A stretch of DNA of 64,000 nt, from contig OX467088.1 in NCBI GenBank assembly GCA_950106755.1, positions 14,926,001 through 14,990,000 on the forward strand, written 5' to 3'. Origin of the DNA: Climacium dendroides. Its lineage: Eukaryota; Streptophyta; Bryopsida; Hypnales; Climaciaceae. Shown one piece after another: positions 50,301 to 62,393 of the stretch. Each line of letters begins with the position of its first letter. Within the stretch, counting starts at the first letter, position 1. The notes under the pieces are model-generated. The model saw nothing but the letters and a program-made list of their open reading frames with translations, was not told the DNA's origin and ran no database searches. The translations under genes and the position numbers were made by a program.

Positions 50301-52484
50301 CAAATATGCAAGCAAATAAAATGTATTAGTTGCCAATGCTCCAAGCCTTCCTTTTCTAGTTGGAAAATGGTAATTCAAGGAAAATACTGTAAAGGCAATG
50401 CGTGACAAATTCAACAAAATAAAATTAGGCTTGCCTTGCACTTGAAGGGCCACAAACACTTCAAACCTCATACACATTGCACGTAGGAACAGGAATGCAA
50501 GAATACTTGACAAAAGCAAATGTCGCAAGATAGCATTTTCAAATTATTTGTAACAACTTATATTATGGTCTAAATTGGAAGGCAATGCGTGAGAATTTCA
50601 AGAACACATTCTTGACTTGCCTTGTACTTTAACACCGGAACATCAAATCTCATGCATATTGCACGTTCAAATATGCAAGCAAAGAAAATGTATTAGTTGC
50701 CAATGCTCCAAGCCTTCCTTTTCTAGTTGGAAAATCGTAATTCAAGGAAAATACTGTAAAGGCAATGCGTGACAAATTCAACAAAATAGAATTAGGCTTG
50801 CCTTGCACTTGAAGGGCCACAAACACTTCAAACCTCATAGACATTGCACGTAGGAACAGGAATGCAAGAATACTTGACAAAAGCAAATGTCGCAAGATAT
50901 CATTTTCAAATTATTTGTAACAACTTATTTTATGGTCTAAATTGGAAGGCAATGCGTGAGAATTTCAAGAACACATCGTCGACTTGCCTTGTACTTTAAC
51001 ACCGGAACATCAAATCTCATGCATATTGCACGTTCAAATATGCAAGCAAAGAAAATGTATTAGTTGCCAATGCTCCAAGCCTTCCTTTTCTAGTTGGAAA
51101 ATCATAATTCAAGGAAAATACTGTAAAGGCAATGCGTGACAAATTCAACAAAATAGAATTAGGCTTGCCTTGCACTTGAAGGGCCACAATCATTTCAAAC
51201 CTCATAGACATTGCACGTAGGAACAGGAATGCAAGAATACTTGACAAAAGCAAATGTCGCAAGATATCATTTTCAAATTATTTGTAACAACTTATTTTAT
51301 GGTCTAAATTGGAAGGCAATGCGTGAGAATTTCAAGAACACATCGTCGACTTGCCTTGTACTTTAACAACGGAACATCAAATCTCATGCATATTGCACGT
51401 TCAAATATGCAAGCAAAGAAAATGTATTAGTTGCCAATGCTCCAAGCCTTCCTTTTCTAGTTGGAAAATCGTAATTCAAGGAAAATACTGTAAAGGCAAT
51501 GCGTGACAAATTCAACAAAATAGAATTAGGCTTGCCTTGCACTTGAAGGGCCACAAACACTTCAAACCTCATAGACATTGCACGTAGGAACAGGAATGCA
51601 AGAATACTTGACAAAAGCAAATGTCGCAAGATATCATTTTCAAATTATTTGTAACAACTTATTTTATGGTCTAAATTGGAAGGCAATGCGTGAGAATTTC
51701 AAGAACACATCGTCGACTTGCCTTGTACTTCAACACCTCAAAATCAAATCTCATGCATATTGCACGTCAAAATATACAAGCAAAGAAAATGTAGAAGTTG
51801 CCAATGCTCCAAGCCTTCCTTTTCCAGTTGGAAAATGGTAATTCAAGGAAAATACTGTAAAGGCAATGCGTGACATATTCAACAAAATAGAATTAGGCTT
51901 GCCTTGCACTTGAAGGGCCACAATCATTTCAAACCTCATACACATTGCACGTAGGAAAAGGAATGCAAGAATACTTGACAAAAGCAAATGTCGCAAGATA
52001 TCATTTTCAAATTATTTGTAACAACTTATTTTATGGTCTAAATTGGAAGGCAATGCGTGAGAATTTCAAGAACACATCGTCGACTTGCCTTGTACTTTAA
52101 CACCTCAAAATCAAATCTCATACATATTGCACGTCAAAATATACAAGCAAAGAAAATGTATTAGTTGCCAATGCTCCAAGCCTTCCTTTTCTAGTTGGAA
52201 AATCGTAATTCAAGGAAAATACTGTAAAGGCAATGCGTGACAAATTCAACAAAATAGAATTAGGCTTGCCTTGCACTTGAAGGGCCACAAACATTTCAAA
52301 CCTCATAGACATTGCACGTAGGAAAAGGAATGCAAGAATACTTGACAAAATCAAATGTTGGAAGATATCATTTTCAAATTATTTGTAACAACTTATATTA
52401 TGGTCTAAATTGGAAGGCAATGCGTGAGAATTTCAAGAACACATCGTCGATTTGCCTTGTACTTTAACACCGGAACATCAAATC
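47347..52484. repeat. Irregular zone of 14 monomers, no stable HOR
   Basis: Monomers start at 47347 and then every 367 bp to 52118. Near-identical types recur at uneven steps. One type (ATCGTAATTC, AAACACTTC) is at 48815, 50650 and 51384. Another (ATCATAATTC with CAATCATTTC) is at 49549, 49916 and 51017. The monomers at 47714 and 51751 match 4,037 bp (11 monomers) apart. The monomers at 49182 and 51751 have linker TTCAACACCTC, which removes the usual plus-strand TAA. Confidence 0.85.
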
Positions 52485-53952
52485 TCATGCATATTGCACG
52501 TTCAAATATGCAAGCAAAGAAAATGTGGAAGTTGCCAATGCTCCAAGCCTTCCTTTTCCAGTTGGAAAATGGTAATTCAAGGAAAATACTGTAAAGGCAA
52601 AGCGTGACAAATTCAACAAAATAGAATTAGGCTTGCCTTGCACTTGAAGGGCCACTATCATTTCAAACCTCATACACATTGCACGTAGGAAAAGGAATGC
52701 AAGAATACTTGACAAAAGCAAATGTCGCAAGATATCATTTTCAAATTATTTGTAACAACTTATTTTATGGTCTAAATTGGAAGGCAATGCGTGAGAATTT
52801 CAAGAACACATCGTCGACTTGCCTTGTACTTTAACACCTCAAAATCAAATCTCATGCATATTGCACGTCAAAATATACAAGCAAAGAAAATGTATTAGTT
52901 GCCAATGCTCCAAGCCTTCCTTTTCTAGTTGGAAAATGGTAATTCAAGGAAAATACTGTAAAGGCAATGCGTGGCATATTCATCAAAATAGAATTAGGGA
53001 TGCCTTGCACTCGGAGGGCCACAATCATTTCAAACCTCATACACATTGCACGTAGGAAAAGGAATGCAAGAATACTTGACAAAATCAAATGTTGGAAGAT
53101 ATCATTTTCAAATTATTTGTAAAAACTTCTTTTATGGTCTAAATTGGAAGGGAATGTGTGAGAATTTCATGAACCCCTTGTCGACGTGCCTTGTACTTTA
53201 ATACCGGAACATCAAATATCATACATATTGCACGGCCAAATATGCAAGCAAATAAAATGTGGAAGTTGCCAATGCTCCAAGCCTTCCTTTTCCAGTTGGA
53301 AAATGGTAATTCAAGGAAAATACTGTAAAGGCAATGCGTGACAAATTCAACAAAATAGAATTAGGCTTGCCTTGCACTTGAAGGGCCACAATCATTTCAA
53401 ATCTCATACACATTGCACGTAGGAAAAGGAATGCAAGAATACTTGACAAAAGCAAATGTCGCAAGATATCATTTTCAAATTATTTGTAACAACTTATTTT
53501 ATGGTCTAAATTGGAAGGCAATGCGTGAGAATTTCAAGAACACATCGTCGACTTGCCTTGTACTTCAACACCTCAAAATCAAATCTCATGCATATTGCAC
53601 GTCAAAATATACAAGCAAAGAAAATGTAGAAGTTGCCAATGCTCCAAGCCTTCCTTTTCCAGTTGGAAAATGGTAATTCAAGGAAAATACTGTAAAGGCA
53701 ATGCGTGACAAATTCAACAAAATAGAATTAGGCTTGCCTTGCACTTGAAGGGCCACAATCATTTCAAACCTCATAGACATTGCACGTAGGAAAAGGAATG
53801 CAAGAATACTTGACAAAAGCAAATGTCGCAAGATATCATTTTCAAATTATTTGTAACAACTTATTTTATGGTCTAAATTGGAAGGCAATGCGTGAGAATT
53901 TCAAGAACACATCGTCGACTTGCCTTGTACTTTAACACCGGAACAGCAAATC
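52485..53952. repeat. 4-monomer HOR W-X-Y-Z, copy 1 (1,468 bp)
   Basis: W 52485 (GGCAAAGCGTGAC, GCCACTATC), X 52852 (GCGTGGCATATTCATC, AGGGATGCC, CTCGGAGGG, TGTTGGAAG, AAACTTCTTTTATGG, CATGAACCCCTTG), Y 53219 (ATATCATACATATTGCACGGCC, GCAAATAAAATG), Z 53586 (linker CACCTC, GTAGAAG). X is the most diverged member and introduces the X subfamily that dominates the right end. Confidence 0.92.
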
Positions 53953-55420
53953 TCATGCATATTGCACGTTCAAATATGCAAGCAAAGAAAATGTGGAAGT
54001 TGCCAATGCTCCAAGCCTTCCTTTTCCAGTTGGAAAATGGTAATTCAAGGAAAATACTGTAAAGGCAAAGCGTGACAAATTCAACAAAATAGAATTAGGC
54101 TTGCCTTGCACTTGAAGGGCCACTATCATTTCAAACCTCATACACATTGCACGTAGGAAAAGGAATGCAAGAATACTTGACAAAAGCAAATGTCGCAAGA
54201 TATCATTTTCAAATTATTTGTAACAACTTATTTTATGGTCTAAATTGGAAGGCAATGCGTGAGAATTTCAAGAACACATCGTCGACTTGCCTTGTACTTT
54301 AACACCTCAAAATCAAATCTCATGCATATTGCACGTCAAAATATACAAGCAAAGAAAATGTATTAGTTGCCAATGCTCCAAGCCTTCCTTTTCTAGTTGG
54401 AAAATGGTAATTCAAGGAAAATACTGTAAAGGCAATGCGTGGCATATTCATCAAAATAGAATTAGGGATGCCTTGCACTCGGAGGGCCACAATCATTTCA
54501 AACCTCATACACATTGCACGTAGGAAAAGGAATGCAAGAATACTTGACAAAATCAAATGTTGGAAGATATCATTTTCAAATTATTTGTAAAAACTTCTTT
54601 TATGGTCTAAATTGGAAGGGAATGTGTGAGAATTTCATGAACCCCTTGTCGACGTGCCTTGTACTTTAATACCGGAACATCAAATATCATACATATTGCA
54701 CGGCCAAATATGCAAGCAAATAAAATGTGGAAGTTGCCAATGCTCCAAGCCTTCCTTTTCCAGTTGGAAAATGGTAATTCAAGGAAAATACTGTAAAGGC
54801 AATGCGTGACAAATTCAACAAAATAGAATTAGGCTTGCCTTGCACTTGAAGGGCCACAATCATTTCAAATCTCATACACATTGCACGTAGGAAAAGGAAT
54901 GCAAGAATACTTGACAAAAGCAAATGTCGCAAGATATCATTTTCAAATTATTTGTAACAACTTATTTTATGGTCTAAATTGGAAGGCAATGCGTGAGAAT
55001 TTCAAGAACACATCGTCGACTTGCCTTGTACTTCAACACCTCAAAATCAAATCTCATGCATATTGCACGTCAAAATATACAAGCAAAGAAAATGTAGAAG
55101 TTGCCAATGCTCCAAGCCTTCCTTTTCCAGTTGGAAAATGGTAATTCAAGGAAAATACTGTAAAGGCAATGCGTGACAAATTCAACAAAATAGAATTAGG
55201 CTTGCCTTGCACTTGAAGGGCCACAATCATTTCAAACCTCATAGACATTGCACGTAGGAAAAGGAATGCAAGAATACTTGACAAAAGCAAATGTCGCAAG
55301 ATATCATTTTCAAATTATTTGTAACAACTTATTTTATGGTCTAAATTGGAAGGCAATGCGTGAGAATTTCAAGAACACATCGTCGACTTGCCTTGTACTT
55401 TAACACCGGAACAGCAAATC
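53953..55420. repeat. 4-monomer HOR W-X-Y-Z, copy 2 (1,468 bp)
   Basis: W 53953, X 54320, Y 54687, Z 55054. All marks of the previous copy are present at exactly +1,468. The only change I noticed is the linker before W, CACCGGAACAG rather than CACCGGAACAT. Confidence 0.92.
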
Positions 55421-56521
55421 TCATGCATATTGCACGTTCAAATATGCAAGCAAAGAAAATGTGGAAGTTGCCAATGCTCCAAGCCTTCCTTTTCCAGTTG
55501 GAAAATGGTAATTCAAGGAAAATACTGTAAAGGCAAAGCGTGACAAATTCAACAAAATAGAATTAGGCTTGCCTTGCACTTGAAGGGCCACTATCATTTC
55601 AAACCTCATACACATTGCACGTAGGAAAAGGAATGCAAGAATACTTGACAAAAGCAAATGTCGCAAGATATCATTTTCAAATTATTTGTAACAACTTATT
55701 TTATGGTCTAAATTGGAAGGCAATGCGTGAGAATTTCAAGAACACATCGTCGACTTGCCTTGTACTTTAACACCTCAAAATCAAATCTCATGCATATTGC
55801 ACGTCAAAATATACAAGCAAAGAAAATGTATTAGTTGCCAATGCTCCAAGCCTTCCTTTTCTAGTTGGAAAATGGTAATTCAAGGAAAATACTGTAAAGG
55901 CAATGCGTGGCATATTCATCAAAATAGAATTAGGGATGCCTTGCACTCGGAGGGCCACAATCATTTCAAACCTCATACACATTGCACGTAGGAAAAGGAA
56001 TGCAAGAATACTTGACAAAATCAAATGTTGGAAGATATCATTTTCAAATTATTTGTAAAAACTTCTTTTATGGTCTAAATTGGAAGGGAATGTGTGAGAA
56101 TTTCATGAACCCCTTGTCGACGTGCCTTGTACTTTAATACCGGAACATCAAATATCATACATATTGCACGGCCAAATATGCAAGCAAATAAAATGTGGAA
56201 GTTGCCAATGCTCCAAGCCTTCCTTTTCCAGTTGGAAAATGGTAATTCAAGGAAAATACTGTAAAGGCAATGCGTGACAAATTCAACAAAATAGAATTAG
56301 GCTTGCCTTGCACTTGAAGGGCCACAATCATTTCAAATCTCATACACATTGCACGTAGGAAAAGGAATGCAAGAATACTTGACAAAAGCAAATGTCGCAA
56401 GATATCATTTTCAAATTATTTGTAACAACTTATTTTATGGTCTAAATTGGAAGGCAATGCGTGAGAATTTCAAGAACACATCGTCGACTTGCCTTGTACT
56501 TTAACACCGGAACATCAAATC
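55421..56521. repeat. 4-monomer HOR, copy 3, partial (W-X-Y)
   Basis: W 55421, X 55788, Y 56155, again at +1,468. Y ends with linker CACCGGAACAT instead of TTCAACACCTC, so the array leaves the unit near 56500 instead of continuing to Z. Confidence 0.9.
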
Positions 56522-57255
56522 TCATGCATATTGCACGTTCAAATATGCAAGCAAAGATAATCTGTTAGTTGCCAATGCTCCAAGCCTTCCTTTTCCAGTT
56601 GGAAAATGGTAATTCAAGGAAAATACTGTAAAGGCAATGCGTGACAAATTCAACAAAATAGAATTAGGCTTGCCTTGCACTTGAAGGGCCACAATCATTT
56701 CAAACCTCATAGACATTGCACGTAGGAAAAGGAATGCAAGAATACTTGACAAAAGCAAATGTCGCAAGATATCATTTTCAAATTATTTGTAACAACTTAT
56801 TTTATGGTCTAAATTGGAAGGCAATGCGTGAGAATTTCAAGAACACATCGTCGACTTGCCTTGTACTTTAACACCGGAACAGCAAATCTCATGCATATTG
56901 CATCTCAAAATATGCAAGCAAAGAAAATGTATTAGTTGCCAATGCTCCAAGCCTTCCTTTTCTAGTTGGAAAATCGTAATTCAAGGAAAATACTGTAAAG
57001 GCAATGCGTGACAAATTCATCAAAATAGAATTAGGCTTGCCTTGCACTTGAAGGGCCACAATCATTTCAAACCACATAGACATTGCACGTAGGAAAAGGA
57101 ATGCAAGAATACTTGACAAAAGCAAATGTCGCAAGATATCATTTTCAAATTATTTGTAACAACTTATTTTATGGTCTAAATTGGAAGGCAATGCGTGAGA
57201 ATTTCAAGAACACATCGTCGACTTGCCTTGTACTTTAACACCGGAACATCAAATC
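56522..57255. repeat. Two unassigned monomers between HORs
   Basis: The monomer at 56522 has the private change AAAGATAATCTGTTAG. The one at 56889 has ATCGTAATTC, TTCATCAAAATAG and CCACATAGAC, a combination of marks seen separately in earlier types. Neither repeats elsewhere in the window in this form. Confidence 0.8.
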
Positions 57256-58356
57256 TCATGCATATTGCACGTTCAAATATGCAAGCAAAGAAAATGTATT
57301 AGTTGCCAATGCTCCAAGCCTTCCTTTTCTAGTTGGAAAATGGTAATTCAAGGAAAATACTGTAAAAGCAATGCGTGGCATATTCATCAAAATAGAATTA
57401 GGGATGCCTTGCACTCGGAGGGCCACAATCATTTCAAACCTCATTCACATTGCACGTAGGAAAAGGAATGCAACAATACTTGACAAAAAGAAATGTCGCA
57501 AGATATCATTTTCAAATTACTTGTAGCAACTTATTTTATGGTCTAAATTGGAAGGGAATGCGTGAGAATTTCAAGAACACATTGACGAGTTGCCTTGTAC
57601 TTTAACACCAGAACATCAAATATCATACATATTGCACGTCTAAATATGAAAGCAAAGAAAATGTATTAGTTCCCAATGCTCCAAGCCTTCCTTTTCCAGT
57701 TGGAAAATGGTAATTCAAGGAAAATATTGTAAAGGCTATGCGTGGCAGATTCATCAAAATAGAATTAGGGATGCCTTGCACTCGGAGGGCCACAATCATT
57801 TCAAACCTCATACACATTGCACGTAGGAAAAGGAATGCAAGAATACTTGACAAAAGCAAATGTCGCAAGATATCATTTTCAAATTATTTGTAACAACTTA
57901 TTTTATGGTCTAAATTGGAAGGCAATGCGTAAGAATTTCAAGAACACATCGTCGACGTGCCTTGTACTTTAACAACGGAACATCAAATCTGATGCATATT
58001 GCACCTCAAAATATGCAAGCAAAGAAAATGTATTAGTTCCCAATGCTCCAAGCCTTCCTTTTCCAGTTGGAAAATGGTAATTCAAGGAAAATATTGTAAA
58101 GGCTATGCGTGGCAGATTCATCAAAATAGAATTAGGGATGCCTTGCACTCGGAGGGCCACAATCATTTCAAACCTCATACACATTGCACGTAGGAAAAGG
58201 AATGCAAGAATACTTGACAAAATCAAATGTTGGAAGATATCATTTTCAAATTATTTGTAACAACTTATTTTATGGTCTAAATTGGAAGGGAATGTGTGAG
58301 AATTTCATGAACCCCTTGTCGACGTGCCTTGTACTTTAATACCGGAACATCAAATC
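57256..58356. repeat. Three consecutive X-subfamily monomers
   Basis: Monomers at 57256, 57623 and 57990, all with TTCATCAAAATAG, AGGGATGCC and CTCGGAGGGCC. The second and third share AAAATATTGTAAAGGCTATG and GGCAGATTC and form a local near-duplicate. The third ends with CATGAACCCCTTGTCGACG, the tail of X in the 52.5 kb unit. This shows that the two X groups are connected. Confidence 0.85.
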
Positions 58357-61300
58357 TCATGCATATTGCACGTTCGAATATGCAAGCAAAGAAAATGTGG
58401 AAGTTGCCAATGCTCCAAGCCTTCCTTTTCCAGTTGGAAAATGGTAATTCAAGGAAAATACTGTAAAGGCAATGCGTGGCATATTCATCAAAATAGAATT
58501 AGGGATGCCTTGCACTCGGAGGGCCACAATCATTTCAAACCTCATACACATTGCACGTAGGAAAAGGAATGCAAGAATACTTGACAAAAAGAAATGTCGC
58601 AAGATATCATTTTCAAATTACTTGTAGCAACTTATTTTATGGTCTAAATTGGAAGGGAATGCGTGAGAATTTCAAGAACACATTGACGAGTTGCCTTGTA
58701 CTTTAACACCAGAACATCAAATATCATACATATTGCACGTCTAAATATGAAAGCAAAAAAAATGTGGAAGTTGCCAATGCTCCAAGCCTTCCTTTTCCAG
58801 TTGGAAAATGGTAATTCAAGGAAAATACTGTAAAGGCAATGCGTGACAAATTCAACAAAATAGAATTAGGCTTGCCTTGCACTGGATGGGCCACAATCAT
58901 TTCAAACCTCATAGACATTGCACGTAGGAAAAGGAATGCAAGAATACTTGACAAAAGCAAATGTCGCAAGATATCATTTTCAAATTATTTGTAACAACTT
59001 ATTTTATGGTCTAAATTGGAAGGCAATGCGTGAGAATTTCAAGAACACATCGTCGACTTGCCTTGTACTTTAACACCGGAACTTCATATATCATAGATAT
59101 TGTATGTTCAAATATGCAAGCAAAGAAAATGTGGAAGTTGCCAATGCTCCAAGCCTTCCTTTTCCAGTTGGAAAATGGTAATTCAAGGAAAATACTGTAA
59201 AGGCAATGCGTGACAAATTCAACAAAATAGAATTAGGCTTGCCTTGCACTTGAAGGGCCACAATCATTTCAAACCTCATAGACATTGCACGTAGGAAAAG
59301 GAATGCAAGAATACTTGACAAAAGCAAATGTCGCAAGATATCATTTTCAAATTATTTGTAACAACTTATTTTATGGTCTAAATTGGAAGGCAATGCGTGA
59401 GAATTTCAAGAACACAACGTCGACTTGCCTTGTACTTTAACAACGGAACATCAAATCTCATGCATATTGCACCTCAAAATATGCAAGCAAAGAAAATGTA
59501 TTAGTTGCCAATGCTCCAAGCCTTCCTTTTCCAGTTGGAAAATGGTAATTCAAGGAAAATACTGTAAAGGCAATGCGTGGCATATTCATCAAAATAGAAT
59601 TAGGGATGCCTTGCACTCGGAGGGCCACAATCATTTCAAACCTCATACACATTGCACGTAGGAAAAGGAATGCAAGAATACTTGACAAAAAGAAATGTCG
59701 CAAGATATCATTTTCAAATTACTTGTAGCAACTTATTTTATGGTCTAAATTGGAAGGGAATGCGTGAGAATTTCAAGAACACATTGACGAGTTGCCTTGT
59801 ACTTTAACACCAGAACATCAAATATCATACATATTGCACGTCTAAATATGAAAGCAAAAAAAATGTGGAAGTTGCCAATGCTCCAAGCCTTCCTTTTCCA
59901 GTTGGAAAATGGTAATTCAAGGAAAATACTGTAAAGGCAATGCGTGACAAATTCAACAAAATAGAATTAGGCTTGCCTTGCACTTGAAGGGCCACAATCA
60001 TTTCAAACCTCATAGACATTGCACGTAGGAAAAGGAATGCAAGAATACTTGACAAAAGCAAATGTTGGAAGATATCATTTTCAAATTATTTGTAACAACT
60101 TATTTTATGGTCTAAATTTGAAGAGAATGCGTGAGAATTTCAAGAACACATTGACGAGTTGCCTTGTACTTTAACACCAGAACATCAAATCTCATGCATA
60201 TTGCACGTCCAAATATGCAAGCAAAGAGAATGTGGAAGTTGCCAATGCTCCAAGCCTTCCTTTTCCAGTTGGAAAATGGTAATTCAAGGAAAATACTGTA
60301 AAGGCAATGCGTGACAAATTCAACAAAATAGAATTAGGCTTGCCTTGCACTTGAAGGGCCACAATCATTTCAAACCTCATAGACATTGCACGTAGGAAAA
60401 GGAATGCAAGAATACTTGACAAAAGCAAATGTCGCAAGATATCATTTTCAAATTATTTGTTACAACTTATTTTATGGTCTAAATTGGAAGGCAATGCGTG
60501 AGAATTTCAAGAACACAACGTCGACTTGCCTTGTACTTTAACAACGGAACATCAAATCTCATGCATATTGCACCTCAAAATATGCAAGCAAAGAAAATGT
60601 ATTAGTTGCCAATGCTCCAAGCCTTCCTTTTCTAGTTGGAAAATGGTAATTCAAGGAAAATACTGTAAAGGCAATGCGTGGCATATTCATCAAAATAGAA
60701 TTAGGGATGCCTTGCACTCGGAGGGCCACAATCATTTCAAACCTCATACACATTGCACGTAGGAAAAGGAATGCAAGAATACTTGACAAAAAGAAATGTC
60801 GCAAGATATCATTTTCAAATTACTTGTAGCAACTTATTTTATGGTCTAAATTGGAAGGGAATGCGTGAGAATTTCAAGAACACATTGACGAGTTGCCTTG
60901 TACTTTAACACCAGAACATCAAATATCATACATATTGCACGTCTAAATATGAAAGCAAAAAAAATGTGGAAGTTGCCAATGCTCCAAGCCTTCCTTTTCC
61001 AGTTGGAAAATGGTAATTCAAGGAAAATACTGTAAAGGCAATGCGTGACAAATTCAACAAAATAGAATTAGGCTTGCCTTGCACTTGATGGGCCACAATC
61101 ATTTCAAACCTCATAGACATTGCACGTAGGAAAAGGAATGCAAGAATACTTGACAAAAGCAAATGTCGCAAGATATCATTTTCAAATTATTTGTAACAAC
61201 TTATTTTATGGTCTAAATTGGAAGGGAATGCGTGAGAATTTCAAGAACACATTGACGAGTTGCCTTGTACTTTAACACCAGAACCTCAAATATCATACAT

Positions 61301-61659
61301 ATTGCACGTCTAAATATGCAAGCAAAGAAAATGTGGAAGTTGCCAATGCTCCAAGCCTTCCTTTTCCAGTTGGAAAATGGTAATTCTAGGAAAATACTGT
61401 AAAGGCAATGCGTGACATATTCAATAAAATAGAATTAGGCTTGCCTTGCACTTGAAGGGCCACAATCATTTCAAACCTCATACACATTGCACGTAGGAAA
61501 AGGAATGCAAGAATACTTGACAAAAGCAAATGTCGCAAGATATCATTTTCAAATTATTTGTAACAACTTATTTTATGGTCTAAATTGGAAGGCAATGCGT
61601 GAGAATTTCAAGAACACAACGTCGACTTGCCTTGTACTTGAACAACGGAACATCAAATC
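58357..61659. repeat. 3-monomer HOR X-Y-Z, three copies (3 x 1,101 bp)
   Basis: X at 58357, 59458 and 60559 (CTCGGAGGGCC, AAAAAGAAATGTCGC, AATTACTTGTAGC, TTGACGAG). Y at 58724, 59825 and 60926 (CACCAGAACATC, CTAAATATGAAAGC). The third position at 59091, 60192 and 61293 is more variable: 59091 has ACTTCATATATCATAG with TTGTATGTTC, 60192 has GCACGTCC, and 61293 has CCAGAACCTC with TTCTAGG. The Y at 58724 and 60926 carry GATGGGCC, the one at 59825 GAAGGGCC. Confidence 0.88.
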
Positions 61660-62393
61660 TCATGCATATTGCACCTCAAAATATGCAAGCAAAGAAAATG
61701 TATTAGTTGCCAATGCTCCAAGCCTTCCTTTTCCAGTTGGAAAATGGTAATTCAAGGAAAATACTGTAAAGGCAATGCGTGACAAATTCAACAAAATAGA
61801 ATTAGGCTTGCCTTGCACTTGAAGGGCCACAATCATTTCAAACCTCATACACATTGCACGTAGGAAAAGGAATGCAAGAATACTTGACAAAAGCAAATGT
61901 CGCAAGATATCATTTTCAAATTATTTGTAACAACTTATTTTATGGTCTAAATTGGAAGGCAATGCGTGAGAATTTCAAGAACACAACGTCGACTTACCTT
62001 GTACTTGAACAACGGAACATCAAATCTCATGCATATTGCACCTCAAAATATGCAAGCAAAGAAAATGTATTAGTTGCCAATGCTCCAAGCCTTCCTTTTC
62101 CAGTTGGAAAATGGTAATTCAAGGAAAATACTGTACAGGCAATGCGTGACATATTCAACAAAATAGAATTAGGCTTGCCTTGCACTTGAAGGGCCACAAT
62201 CATTTCAAACCTCATACACATTGCACGTAGGAAAAGGAATGCAAGAATACTTGACAAAAGCAAATGTCGCAAGATATCATTTTCAAATTATTTGTAACAA
62301 CTTATTTTATGGTCTAAATTGGAAGGCAATGCGTGAGAATTTCAAGAACACAACGTCGACTTGCCTTGTACTTGAACAACGGAACATCAAATC
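61660..62393. repeat. Local duplicate pair of monomers with TTGAAC linker
   Basis: Monomers at 61660 and 62027 are nearly identical (GCACCTC, ACAACGTCGAC, CATACACATTGC). Together with the start of the monomer at 62394 they are the only sites with linker ACTTGAACAACGG, in which the plus-strand TAA is lost. Differences are GCCTTG versus CTTACCTTG near 61995 and ACTGTACAGG near 62137. Confidence 0.85.
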
